Assembly: GCF_000015045.1 (NCBI RefSeq)
Contig: NC_008609.1
Location: 1,541,001-1,605,000 of the forward strand
Length of the DNA: 64,000 nt
Reading direction: 5' to 3'
DNA from: Pelobacter propionicus DSM 2379
GTDB lineage: Bacteria; Desulfobacterota; Desulfuromonadia; Geobacterales; Pseudopelobacteraceae
The translations under genes were made by a program, and so were the position numbers. The notes beneath the pieces are model-generated. The model worked only from the letters and a program-made list of their open reading frames with translations, was not told the origin of the DNA and searched no databases. This document shows, piece by piece, positions 35,468-44,691 of the stretch; within the stretch, counting starts at the first letter, position 1, and each line of letters starts with the position of its first letter.

Positions 35468-36475
35468 ATGCGTTGTCATTACTGTGAGTGGCGCTGCGAA
35501 CTGGGGATGGACAGGTTCGGCGTCTGCAAGATGTACTATTCCGACGGGGAGGCAATCAGGGAACGCTTTCCCCGGCGCTGGTGCAGCTTCGGCGTCATCG
35601 GCATCGAGGCGATTCCCTTCTATCACGTGTATCCCGGCAGCCGCTGCATGACCATCGGCACCAGCAGCTGCAACTTCCACTGCCGCTACTGCGCCAACGC
35701 CTTCATCGCCAAACGGGACCCGGCGGAGATGCAGGACGAGCTCCTGGATCTCACCCCCACAGACATGGTCAAGACGGCACGGAAGCTGGGCTGCCACCAC
35801 ATCGTCTTCAACGTGAATGAGCCGGCCGTGTCGATGGACTCGCTCCGGGAACTGGCCCGGGAGGCACAAAACGCCGGCGTCACCATGGGCTGCCTGACCA
35901 ACGGCTATACGACCCCGGAATCCACGGAGATACTGGCGTCCCTGTTTTCGTTTTTCAACATCAGCCTGAAAGGGCTGTCACCGGAGTTCAACCGGGAATA
36001 CATCGGCATCCCCTCGGTGGAGCCGGTGCTGCGTACCATCAGGCAGCTGGCCGCCATACGCCATGTGGAGGTGGCCACTCCGGTCATCCAGGGGGTGAAC
36101 GACCATGAGCTGGATGAGATGGCCGGGCTGATCGCGGCCATCGACCCGGAAATCCCCTGGCACGTCTTCCGCCTGCTGCCGGAGGACGAGATGCGCGATA
36201 CCCCCTATCCCAACATCGTATCGGTCAACAGTCTGCTGGAGCCGGCGCGCGGGAAGCTGGCCAATGTCTATTTCCATAACTTCGTCGGTTCGGAGTGGGT
36301 CAATACCCTCTGCCCTTCCTGCGGGAGCGTGGCGATCGAACGCTTCAGCCTGGGGTGCGGCGGCGACAAGCTGCAGCGTTTCCTCTGTCCCGGCGCCCGC
36401 TGCTCCTCCTGCGGACACACCATCAGGCTGTTGGGCGACCGGGTGGCCTGGAACGATGGGGGAGGTGCCCAATGA
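35468..36475 (+). CDS. Radical SAM protein, same subfamily as the fusion proteins but without the binding domain
   Basis: A 335-residue protein. Cys3, 6, 10 and 20 form the same N-terminal cluster, and CNFHCRYC gives Cys68, 72 and 75, the same spacing as in the two FecB-fused paralogues. A C-terminal zinc-ribbon-like part holds CPSCGSVAIERF and CSSCGHTI. It ends where the others continue into a FecB-like domain. GAAGGAGG precedes the ATG at 35468. It overlaps the next gene by four bases (ATGA). Confidence 0.87.
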   Translation: MRCHYCEWRCELGMDRFGVCKMYYSDGEAIRERFPRRWCSFGVIGIEAIPFYHVYPGSRCMTIGTSSCNFHCRYCANAFIAKRDPAEMQDELLDLTPTDMVKTARKLGCHHIVFNVNEPAVSMDSLRELAREAQNAGVTMGCLTNGYTTPESTEILASLFSFFNISLKGLSPEFNREYIGIPSVEPVLRTIRQLAAIRHVEVATPVIQGVNDHELDEMAGLIAAIDPEIPWHVFRLLPEDEMRDTPYPNIVSVNSLLEPARGKLANVYFHNFVGSEWVNTLCPSCGSVAIERFSLGCGGDKLQRFLCPGARCSSCGHTIRLLGDRVAWNDGGGAQ

Positions 36476-37608
36476 GCCTGGCGATTGTCGATACCCGTGA
36501 ATGGCAGAACCTGTTCGACCTGAAGAGCGGCGCCAGGATGGAGGCCCATGGGCCGCGGGTGGAGCTGATGAAAAACGTCCTGGCCAGGCATCCCTATCCG
36601 GGAGACATGGCGCCGGACAGCAATCGCTGGGTCTCGGATATCGCCCTGGAGCTGATCCGGGGATACGATCCGCGGTTCGTTTTCATGACCTATGCCCGGC
36701 AGTACTTTTCCCTGCGCTACGAGGTCATGGACGAGGCAGGGCGGAAACAGCTGGTCTCGGAACTGTTTCGGGAGGTGGAACGCTTCATCGCCGAATCTGG
36801 CTTCACCCCCCTGATCGTGGGCAGGGGGGACATGGTCCCGCTGTTGGGATACGTGGACTTAAGCAGACTGGACGGCCTGGCAATCGCGACCCACTGGTCG
36901 GTGAGATATGCCGGTCTGCACAATCCCAGCCAGGCCGACCTGAAGGCGGTTGCCGAGCATCCCCACATCACCAGGGTGGTGAGCCGCGACGAGATGCTGC
37001 GCCTCTTCGGCGGCACCAGCGACGACAGCCGCAGGCTGCCCGACTACCTGCTGGTGGCGGAGCGGGGCTATGCCCTGCGCACCGTGAGCAGCACCATGCG
37101 CAAGCCGGTGATGATCCACGATGCAGCCGAGCATATCCCCCTGTTTTCGCCGTTGGGTGCTGCCCAGGATATCACCGCTATCCGCCGCCTGATAATGGAC
37201 AATCTAGGGGAGCACAGGATCGCCCTGATCATCCTGGATGGCATCGGCATCGACCGCTTTCCCTGGTCCATGACCCCCTGCCGCAATGGCAGGGAGTGGT
37301 ACTCCTATGAGCCGGGTGCGGGCCAGTACCTGGCCATCAGCTCCGGCAGGCACCGGGTTTTCGACTATCCCACGGGCTACAAGTCCTACGACGAGGACGG
37401 TGGCGAGAAGGAGTATCCCCTGTCCGGGTACTTCACCTCCCTTCCTGCTGACACCATCGGCGAGGGGATGCGTGAGCGCAGTATCGCCGTGGGCAACAAC
37501 AGCATGTTCATGCACATGGTCACCGGCGCCGACCTGTGCGTGGAGTGCTTTGCCCGCAACCTGTCCAACCAGGGCGCCCTGGGGGTCATCCATTGCCAGG
37601 ACAAGTAG
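36472..37608 (+). CDS. Protein of unknown function co-translated with a radical SAM protein
   Basis: A 378-residue soluble protein whose ATG overlaps the preceding stop and follows GGGGGAGG. I do not recognise the family. Visible features are a segment RIALIILDGIGIDRFP, slightly like the start of alkaline-phosphatase-superfamily enzymes; conserved-looking Cys near CRNGREW and ADLCVECFARNL; and many charged helices in the first third. Tight linkage to the radical SAM gene and the downstream DUF364 gene suggests a role in chelate processing. Confidence 0.75.
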   Translation: MSLAIVDTREWQNLFDLKSGARMEAHGPRVELMKNVLARHPYPGDMAPDSNRWVSDIALELIRGYDPRFVFMTYARQYFSLRYEVMDEAGRKQLVSELFREVERFIAESGFTPLIVGRGDMVPLLGYVDLSRLDGLAIATHWSVRYAGLHNPSQADLKAVAEHPHITRVVSRDEMLRLFGGTSDDSRRLPDYLLVAERGYALRTVSSTMRKPVMIHDAAEHIPLFSPLGAAQDITAIRRLIMDNLGEHRIALIILDGIGIDRFPWSMTPCRNGREWYSYEPGAGQYLAISSGRHRVFDYPTGYKSYDEDGGEKEYPLSGYFTSLPADTIGEGMRERSIAVGNNSMFMHMVTGADLCVECFARNLSNQGALGVIHCQDK

Positions 37609-37701
37609 TACCAAACTGCGCCGGTGCGGAGGAGTCCGATCGCGGAGACGCATTGGCGGTGACCTCGTGCCGTGCAACTCATACAGTCGAACCCATCGTC
37701 T

Positions 37702-37720
37702 CCTCTCCCTCGGGGAGAGG
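37702..37720. repeat. Short palindromic hairpin of the CTCTCCC-GGGAGAG type
   Basis: Eight-base stem CCTCTCCC / GGGAGAGG with a 3-base loop, in the gap before the second DUF364 gene. It resembles REP-like hairpins widespread in proteobacterial intergenic DNA. Confidence 0.5.
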
Positions 37721-37762
37721 GTGGCTCAGGAAATTGCCGTGTTCAACGAAAGGATAGCTGTC

Positions 37763-38518
37763 ATGTCATTGATAATTCAGAAGAACCTGATTGATTGTCT
37801 GGAACCGCAGTGCGCCGGTTTTTGCATTGCCGACGTGCGCATGGGGCTGGGCTATACCGCCGTGCTGCTGGACAGCGGCAACGCCGGGGTGGCCTGGACT
37901 CCCGCTTCCAACGCCCCCTGCTGCACCCATTTCTCCGCCGCCGGAACCCTGATCGGCCGCCCGGCGGTTGAGATCCTGGGTATGCTGGGAGAACGGAACT
38001 CGGACCTCGGCCGTACCCTGGGGCTGGCCACCGCCAATGCCCTGCTGGCGTCACTCCCCCATCCCCCCTTCTCCCGGGATGAGGTCATCTCCTCCCTCTC
38101 CATCGCTCCCCAGGAGCGGGTGGCCATGGTGGGCTATTTCGGCCCCATCGTGGCCCAGCTGGAGAAAATCGGTTGCACGCTGGAGATCGTCGAGCTGAAT
38201 CCCCACAAGGGGGAGAAAACCCTCACCCCCGAGCAGGGGGAACGCGCCCTGGGTGAGTGTGATGTGGCCATTATCACGGCTACCTCGCTGATCAACGGCA
38301 CCTGCGACGACCTGCTGGCGGCACTGGGAAAACCGCGCGCAGCCGTACTGTTGGGGCCGTCGACCCCCTTCTGTCCCCTGGCATTTTCCGGTACGCCCGT
38401 CACCCATCTGGCCGGCGCCAGGGTGGTGGATGCGGACAGGGTTCTGCAGGTGGTATCCCAGGGGGGAGGCACCATGCGCATGAAGCCGTATCTGAGTTTC
38501 GAACATGCGCGGGTGTAG
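37763..38518 (+). CDS. DUF364 putative heavy-metal-chelation protein 2
   Basis: A 251-residue protein with an N-terminal DUF4213-type domain (FCIADVRMGLGYTAVLL, with CCTHFSAAG) and a C-terminal Rossmann-like DUF364 domain (RVAMVGYFGPIVAQLEKIG, ATSLINGTCDDLL, LLGPSTPFCPLAF). AAAGGA precedes the ATG at 37763. Shorter than DUF364 protein 1 and only distantly similar to it. The frame is open upstream to 37286 inside the preceding gene but that part is not real. Cytoplasmic. Confidence 0.85.
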   Translation: MSLIIQKNLIDCLEPQCAGFCIADVRMGLGYTAVLLDSGNAGVAWTPASNAPCCTHFSAAGTLIGRPAVEILGMLGERNSDLGRTLGLATANALLASLPHPPFSRDEVISSLSIAPQERVAMVGYFGPIVAQLEKIGCTLEIVELNPHKGEKTLTPEQGERALGECDVAIITATSLINGTCDDLLAALGKPRAAVLLGPSTPFCPLAFSGTPVTHLAGARVVDADRVLQVVSQGGGTMRMKPYLSFEHARV

Positions 38519-38807
38519 CGCCCGAAGCCGTGACAGATTTCATTGCGGCTTCCATGTGAACCCTTAACAACCATTCTCGCACGGAGCCACAAAGATCACG
38601 AAGAAAGACAAGCGGTTCCCTCTTTTGTCCCCTTGTGACTCTGCCCTGTTTCCGTTTCAGATCCATCTTCATCCTGATCCCGTGCCTTAGCGGCAACCAG
38701 TTCTCCCTCTTTTTGAAAGGGGGTTTGCCATGGTGTAAGCGCTGCGTCGGCGCGTCGTTGCGTGAATAGAAAACTTTGCTTCCGGCTGTGCCGGATGAGG
38801 AGGATGT

Positions 38808-39845
38808 ATGCTGCGTTCCGTTGCTGTGGCGGTTGTTCTGTTGATCACCCTTGCTTCCACCGTCTCCGCCCGCACCATTACCGACATGAGCGGTCGCCGG
38901 GTCAGTATCCCCGACAGGATCAACAGGGCCGTGGCCCTGTCACCGCCGGCAACCTATCTGCTTTTCTGCATCGCCCCCGAGCTTGTCTGCGGGATCAATT
39001 TCCCGCTCCCGGGCAACGAGAAATTCTACACGGTGGAGCGTTTCAAGAAACTGCCGGTCATTGGCGGCATGGTGGGGGAGGGGAGAACCCTCAATCTGGA
39101 GGTTCTGCTGAAGGTCAAGCCGGATGTGGCTTTTCTCTGGGACCGGAGAGTCGGCGGGACCGCGGCGTTCAACGAACAGTACATACGATCGCTGTCCAAG
39201 CTGGGCATTCCCACGGTGGCGGTGCGGCTGGATACCCTGGAGGATTACCCCGCTGCCCTGCTGTTCATGGGGGACGTGCTGGGCAGGCGTGAGCGGGCAG
39301 CCAGGCTCAACCGCTATGCCGTGACTGCCACGGCGAAAGTCAAGCGGAGTCTGGCCGGACTGCCGGAGTCGAAACGAGTCAGGGTCTACTACGCCGAGGG
39401 AGTGGACGGCCTGGCCACGGAGGGGGAGAGTTCCATGCATACGGAGCTGATCCCCTTGAGCGGTGGTCGGAACGTCTGCCGCATGAAGCCCACCAGCCTG
39501 AACGGCCAGGAGCGGATCTCCATGGAGCAGCTCCTTTTGTACGACCCGGATGTGATTCTGGTCAAGGAGCAGATCTGTTTCCAGCGCATCTGGAAAGATC
39601 CCCGCTGGAAGCGATTGCGCGCCGTACGAAACAAACGGGTCTACCTTGTTCCCCATGTGCCCTTCAACTGGTTCGACCGTCCGCCGTCGTACATGCGGCT
39701 CTTGGGCATCCAGTGGCTGACCAACCTGCTGCACCCCGATCGCTATCCCATGGACATGGTCAGGGAGACCAAGGCCTTCTACCGCCTGTTCGTAGGCTTG
39801 GAACTTTCGGACCGCGAGGCGCGAGAGGTGCTCTGGCCCCGATAA
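38808..39845 (+). CDS. FecB-type periplasmic binding protein 1
   Basis: A 345-residue exported metal-chelate-binding protein. A signal peptide ends near TVSARTI; TDMSGRRVSIPDRINRAVAL is the family opening, and LEVLLKVKPDVAFLW and MEQLLLYDPDVILVKE are the two conserved ligand-domain segments. No lipobox is obvious. GAGGAGG precedes the ATG. It would deliver ligand to the FecCD/FecE importer encoded 15 kb upstream, the only such importer in the window. Confidence 0.9.
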   Translation: MLRSVAVAVVLLITLASTVSARTITDMSGRRVSIPDRINRAVALSPPATYLLFCIAPELVCGINFPLPGNEKFYTVERFKKLPVIGGMVGEGRTLNLEVLLKVKPDVAFLWDRRVGGTAAFNEQYIRSLSKLGIPTVAVRLDTLEDYPAALLFMGDVLGRRERAARLNRYAVTATAKVKRSLAGLPESKRVRVYYAEGVDGLATEGESSMHTELIPLSGGRNVCRMKPTSLNGQERISMEQLLLYDPDVILVKEQICFQRIWKDPRWKRLRAVRNKRVYLVPHVPFNWFDRPPSYMRLLGIQWLTNLLHPDRYPMDMVRETKAFYRLFVGLELSDREAREVLWPR

Positions 39846-39929
39846 ATTCAGTTCCCGGTATTCCTACGTTGTGGAGACGAGGCTGAGTCAACAACAGATT
39901 GCGGCACCAACAGTTGTGGAGGTGAATAC

Positions 39930-41630
39930 ATGGAGTTGAGGCATTGTATCAAAGAGACGAGAGTTGGTGGTGCCATACGGTTTTGCGCGCGTCTGTCACT
40001 GTTCTCACTCCTCGTGCTCCTGGCCCTGAATACAACTGGCCATGCTGCTGAGGGAAGTGTGGGCGAAGTTCAGCCGCCGGATCATCCGGCGGTGGTTATC
40101 CCTACGGCAGATGTTCCTCCCTCGGTCGCCGTGCTGTCGGGAGCCTGGGAGGGGACCTGGAGCAACGGCGCGAAATCCGTGTTGGTGGTCTATCGGCTGG
40201 AGAAGGGCAAAGCCCGGCTACTGCACGCCTTCGGCGAAGGCGACAATCTGCTGGCCTGGCACGAGTGGGCGCGGCCGACGGTGGTTCCCGGAGACAAGCC
40301 GCGGCTGGAGTGGAAAAATGACTGGTCTTCGGTCGCCTTTGAACTCTCCCCCGCCACCGGGGAGCTGTCAGGTGAGCTACGCGAGTTTTCCCGAGATGGT
40401 GGCGGGAAGACATGGCGGGTGGTGATGAGGCACAGGAACATCGAGCGTGTCGCCCCGGAGAAGGTGAAAGCACCTCTCGTATGCCCGGAACTTGCCCGGG
40501 AGTTGCGGCTGATCGAAGAGGAGAGCGATCAGAAACGACGGACCCTTCTCGTCGATGCCCTCATGGGGCGGGCGAAACAGGGTGGAACGCCGCTCACGGA
40601 GCCGGGCGCGACGGCGGGTACGACCTGCGCCACCTTCATCTACCGCGGGGAGGCGAGGGAGGTGGGCATCAGCGGCGACATGAACGGCTGGAGCGAACAG
40701 AAGGAACTCCTCTTCCGGCTGCCGGGTATGGACCTCTTCTACTACTGCGGCGAGTACCCCGCCGACTCCCGTATCGAGTACAACCTGGTGATCGACGGCA
40801 CTGCCGGGCTGGACCCGTTCAATCCGCGGGTATCGCTGTTTAACCGGAAATCCAACTCCGAGGTGCCCATGCCCGGATACCGGCCTCCGCCGGAAGTGGA
40901 ACCGGCGCCGGTTGCGGCCAGAGGCACCGTCGAAGAGATTGCCATCGTTTCCAAACAGCCCGGCATGTCCCGAACGGCAACGGTCTACCTCCCCGTGGGT
41001 TATGCCGGATCAGCGGAGCGCTACCCGGTGCTCTACCTGAACGACGCCTTCGGTGCCCTCAAGTTCGGCAGCATGATCAACGTGCTTGATAACCTGATTC
41101 GCCGAAGGGTCGTTCCCCCCTTGATCGCCGTGCTGCTCCCCTCCGTGGGGGACCGGATGGTCGAGTACAGCATGAATCCGCGCTTTGAGTCGTTTGTTGT
41201 CGAGGCCGTGGTCCCGGCCGTGGACCGCCGCTATCGTACTCGCCCATCCCCGGAATTCCGGGCGGTGGGAGGGATTTCCGCCGGCGCCACTGCGGCGCTT
41301 TCCCTGGCCATCAACCATCCCGACCTGTTTGGTAAGTGCATGGCCCAGTCGACGGCCACGAAACTCGCCCCCCTGATCAAGCTGGCGCGGAGCGGTCCGA
41401 AAGCGCCCATCAGGGTCTACCTGGATGTTGGGCGTTTCGAGTCCGACTATCACGGGAAAGACCTGGTGGAGGCCAGCCATCGCATCCGGGATGCGCTTGT
41501 AGCACATGGCTGCCCGGTCCATCTGCGTGAGGTCAACGAGGGGCATGGCTGGAGAAACTGGCGGGCGCGCATGGGTGAGGCCCTGGAATTCCTGTTCGCG
41601 TCCCTGTCCGCCATGGAGCGGGGAGAATAG
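39930..41630 (+). CDS. Exported enterochelin-esterase-like hydrolase
   Basis: A 566-residue protein. After a signal/anchor segment (~15-39) come an N-terminal region of unknown fold (~55-170), an early-set/CBM48-like domain (~225-300; VGISGDMNGWSE) and an esterase D-type alpha/beta hydrolase (~330-560). The nucleophile is in VGGISAGAT; a likely acid is in LDVGRFESD and the His in EGHGWRNW, giving a full triad. Layout matches Fes/IroE-type siderophore esterases, but export puts it in the periplasm. It lies between two FecB-type genes, so chelate cleavage before import is likely. GGAGG precedes the ATG. Confidence 0.85.
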   Translation: MELRHCIKETRVGGAIRFCARLSLFSLLVLLALNTTGHAAEGSVGEVQPPDHPAVVIPTADVPPSVAVLSGAWEGTWSNGAKSVLVVYRLEKGKARLLHAFGEGDNLLAWHEWARPTVVPGDKPRLEWKNDWSSVAFELSPATGELSGELREFSRDGGGKTWRVVMRHRNIERVAPEKVKAPLVCPELARELRLIEEESDQKRRTLLVDALMGRAKQGGTPLTEPGATAGTTCATFIYRGEAREVGISGDMNGWSEQKELLFRLPGMDLFYYCGEYPADSRIEYNLVIDGTAGLDPFNPRVSLFNRKSNSEVPMPGYRPPPEVEPAPVAARGTVEEIAIVSKQPGMSRTATVYLPVGYAGSAERYPVLYLNDAFGALKFGSMINVLDNLIRRRVVPPLIAVLLPSVGDRMVEYSMNPRFESFVVEAVVPAVDRRYRTRPSPEFRAVGGISAGATAALSLAINHPDLFGKCMAQSTATKLAPLIKLARSGPKAPIRVYLDVGRFESDYHGKDLVEASHRIRDALVAHGCPVHLREVNEGHGWRNWRARMGEALEFLFASLSAMERGE

Positions 41631-41648
41631 ATTGATGGAGGATCGGAT

Positions 41649-42731
41649 ATGAAGCGGTTACTCGTTTGTCTCGTGCTGGTTTTCATGCCGGCGCTGTCTG
41701 CCGGGCCGTGTCATGGGGGGGGAACCAAGCCCGCAGTGATGAAGACCATCACCGACATGGATGACCGGAGAATCCAGGTGCCGGTCAACCCGAAGCGGAT
41801 CGTCTGCATGCATGGCGTCTCTTCGGAGCGAATCATGATTCTCGGCAAAGGGTCCAGCATGACGCTGATGGCAACAAAGCCGTCACCCTGGGCATACCGG
41901 CTGTACCCTGAAATGAAGCAGGTCAGAACTGTGCCGTTTCCGGCTACCCCCAATCTGGAAGATATGGTGAAGGAGAAGGTCGATCTGCTGCTCTATTCGC
42001 CCATACCGGTTGAAACGCGAAAGTACCATGCGGTGGGGATACGGACGGCGTGCGGCTTTTCAGCCGGGAAACGGCCGAGAACCATTCCCGGCTTCACGGA
42101 AAACTTCAAGCGGCAGATCCGTTTCTTCGGTGAACTGCTGGGACCGGAGGCCAGGTTGCGGGCCGACCGGTACTGTCGCTACTTTGACCGGAAAGTCGGT
42201 CAGATCCTTGCCAGGACCTCCAGGATAGCCAGAAAGGACCGGCCGACCGTTTACTATGGCGGCAGGGTTGCCATAGGGGGAGGAGGGGCCAGTCTCCTGG
42301 CCACCCAGGGCAACGGGAGCGTCCTGCACTGGAATGTGGAGGTGGCGGGAGGCAATTACCTGCCCCGGGCGATTGATCAGAATTTTGCCGAAGTGAACCG
42401 GGAACTCCTCCTGACCTGGAATCCGGACCTGATCCTGGTCAGTGGCTGGAAGAATTCGGCTGACGATATCAGGAAAAGCCGTCAGTGGGAGGGGCTCAAG
42501 GCGGTCAGGAACGGGAGTATCTATACCATTCCCCAGGGGGTCTTCGCTTGGGAGTATGCCAGCGGGGAGAGTGTGCTGCTGATGATCTACATGGCCAAGA
42601 TCTTTCACCCCCACCTGTTCCGGGACTGGGACATGAAGCAGGAGATGAGGGAGTTCTACTCCCAAGTATACGGAAAGAACATCACGGACCGTGACGCGGA
42701 GCGGATCCTGCGTAACCTGCCGCCGGCGTGA
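41649..42731 (+). CDS. FecB-type periplasmic binding protein 2
   Basis: A 360-residue exported binding protein: signal peptide at ~1-23, then ITDMDDRRIQVPVNPKRIV as the family opening and LLLTWNPDLILVSGW as the second-lobe segment. Compared with binding protein 1 it is only distantly similar, suggesting a different ligand form. It starts 18 bases after the esterase gene with a GGAGG site, so the two are probably co-expressed. Last gene before the insertion element. Confidence 0.9.
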   Translation: MKRLLVCLVLVFMPALSAGPCHGGGTKPAVMKTITDMDDRRIQVPVNPKRIVCMHGVSSERIMILGKGSSMTLMATKPSPWAYRLYPEMKQVRTVPFPATPNLEDMVKEKVDLLLYSPIPVETRKYHAVGIRTACGFSAGKRPRTIPGFTENFKRQIRFFGELLGPEARLRADRYCRYFDRKVGQILARTSRIARKDRPTVYYGGRVAIGGGGASLLATQGNGSVLHWNVEVAGGNYLPRAIDQNFAEVNRELLLTWNPDLILVSGWKNSADDIRKSRQWEGLKAVRNGSIYTIPQGVFAWEYASGESVLLMIYMAKIFHPHLFRDWDMKQEMREFYSQVYGKNITDRDAERILRNLPPA

Positions 42732-42895
42732 ATATGGGGCGTGCAGTTCCGCGGAAGAAGGGTGTATCCGCTTTTTGAGAAAGGAATCTTTCGGCCAGGT
42801 TGTCGAATATGAATCTTCTCCGGCCCTGAGGTCCGGTTTTACGTCCGGATACGTCCACCGGGCTCTGCCGGAAGGTGCGAGTACGGAGAAAAGAT

Positions 42896-44580
42896 CTAGG
42901 AGTCTGTCGGGCTTAACGCATTCAGCCGTCATCTCCAGGGCGTTTTCAATTGGTTAACCTGCTGTATTTATTGAATAAGTCGTCAGCTTTAGCTTGCGTT
43001 TTCTTGGTGTATCCCGTATATTTGTCCGGTAATATCAACTGGTTAGGTATCGGGGTTGACTATGAAATCAAAGTTTATTGAAGTTGACCGGGAAACACCC
43101 TATCTGCTCCCGCCATCGCTGCAGGATTGGCTACCAGAAAAGCACTTGGCCCGGTTTGTGGTCGAAATTGTCGAACAGCTCGACCTGCGCTCTTTGAAAG
43201 CTACCTATGCCGGCCGAGGCTCGCAGCCCTATAACCCTGAGATGCTGGTAGCATTGTTGTTTTACGGTTATGCGACAGGCGTATTCTCCAGCCGGAAGCT
43301 TGAGCGCAGCACCTACGACTCCGTGGCATTCCGGTTCATAGCGGCAAACAGTCATCCTGACCACGATACCATTGCCACCTTCCGCCGGCGTTTTCTGCCG
43401 CAACTGAACAAGCTGTTTGCCCAGATTCTGCTGATCGCTCATCAGATGGAGGTGCTGAAACTGGGCAACGTTAGTTTGGATGGCAGCAAAATCAAGGCGA
43501 ACGCCTCCAAGCACAAGGCGCTGAGCTATGAGCATGCCTGCAAGCTTGAAGAGCAGATCAAGGCTGAGGTTGGCGAACTGCTCAAAAAGGCCGAGGCAGC
43601 GGACCGTGCCGATATTCCGGACGGCATGAACATCCCCGAAGAACTGGAACGTCGGGAAAAGCGTCTTTCCGCCATTGCCGCAGCCAAGGTCGAGATCGAA
43701 AAACGAGCCGCTGAGCGCCATGCTCGTGAACAGGCCGCTTATGAGAAGAAAGTCGCCGAACGGGCCAAGAAGGAGCAGGCAACGGGCAAGAAGGCCAAGG
43801 GGAAAGAGCCGAAACCGCCCAAATCCGGCCCCACTGCCAAAGATCAGGTCAATCTGACCGATGAAGAGTCGCGGATCATGCCGACCTCCGGTGGCGGATT
43901 CGAGCAGACTTACAACGTCCAGGCCGGTGTGGATACAGCATCAAAGCTCATCGTTTCGGCCCATGTTACCCAGAATCCCAATGACAAACAGGAGCTGACA
44001 CCGACCCTGGAGAACCTGGCGGCGCTGCCTGAGAAGCTTGGCAAGGCAACCGATCTGGTAGCTGACAGTGGCTACTTCAGCGAAACCAATGTAACTGCCT
44101 GTGAGGAGAACGGGATAACTCCCTACATTGCCGTAGACCGGCAGAGTCACAACGTGCCACTGATGGAGCGCTTTGCCGAACCGCCGCCGTTACCCGAAGA
44201 TGCCGATTCCGTGGCCAGAATGAAGCATCGCCTGAAGACACCTTCCGGCAAGGCGATCTACGCCCAGCGAAAAGTCACCTCGGAACCGGTCTTCGGCATC
44301 ATCAAGGCGGTCATGGGATTCAGAAGCTTTCTTCTTCGTGGCTTTGAAGCAGTAAAAGGCGAATGGAACCTCGTCTGCATGGCCTACAACATCAAACGGC
44401 TGCATGTCTTGGCCGGATAGAATGAGAAATAGCGAAAATCAGCCTGTAATAACCGCAGTCATCGCTGAAAGGGCTGAATTAACCAGGTTGCCGGTGGGAA
44501 GACGAACACATACGGAACTTTTTTAATCGGCTTGGCCACAAAAGAGGGCGCCCCTGAGGTCAAGCCCGACAGACTCCTAG
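42896..44580 (+). mobile_element. IS1182-family insertion sequence
   Basis: The ends are perfect inverted repeats: GAGTCTGTCGGGCTT at 42900-42914 and its complement at 44562-44576. Both are flanked by CTAG (42896-42899 and 44577-44580), either part of the repeat or a 4-base target duplication. One intact transposase gene lies inside. The element sits between FecB-type gene 2 and receptor 3, so it may have split an operon or displaced the receptor's promoter. About 100 bases on each inner side are non-coding. Confidence 0.9.
43062..44420 (+). CDS. IS1182-family transposase
   Basis: A 452-residue DDE transposase. The N-terminal DUF772-type region (PYNPEMLVALLFYGYATGV, later HDTIATFRRRF) identifies the family. 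The first catalytic Asp is in VSLDGSKIKANASKHK, the second in ATDLVADSGYFSE, and the Glu region near SEPVFGIIKAVMGFR. A Lys/Ala-rich coiled-coil insertion occupies about residues 160-260. The gene is intact, so the element may still be active. Confidence 0.93.
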   Translation: MKSKFIEVDRETPYLLPPSLQDWLPEKHLARFVVEIVEQLDLRSLKATYAGRGSQPYNPEMLVALLFYGYATGVFSSRKLERSTYDSVAFRFIAANSHPDHDTIATFRRRFLPQLNKLFAQILLIAHQMEVLKLGNVSLDGSKIKANASKHKALSYEHACKLEEQIKAEVGELLKKAEAADRADIPDGMNIPEELERREKRLSAIAAAKVEIEKRAAERHAREQAAYEKKVAERAKKEQATGKKAKGKEPKPPKSGPTAKDQVNLTDEESRIMPTSGGGFEQTYNVQAGVDTASKLIVSAHVTQNPNDKQELTPTLENLAALPEKLGKATDLVADSGYFSETNVTACEENGITPYIAVDRQSHNVPLMERFAEPPPLPEDADSVARMKHRLKTPSGKAIYAQRKVTSEPVFGIIKAVMGFRSFLLRGFEAVKGEWNLVCMAYNIKRLHVLAG

Positions 44581-44691
44581 AGACAATGAATACGCGTAAA
44601 GCATTCTGGCGTGCCGTAGGGATGTGTTTCATAAGAACATGAAATGGTGTTTCTTAACTGCTTGATATTTTATGAGAAGAGGAGAGGAAAC

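Noticed and set aside
39901-39920. GGCAC...TTGT resembling a sigma-54 promoter before the esterase gene
   Set aside because: The spacing is six instead of five bases and the second element lacks GC.
43100-44420. Transposase as a possible nuclease/defence gene because of its coiled-coil insertion
   Set aside because: Perfect terminal inverted repeats and DUF772-type sequence identify an ordinary IS1182-family element.
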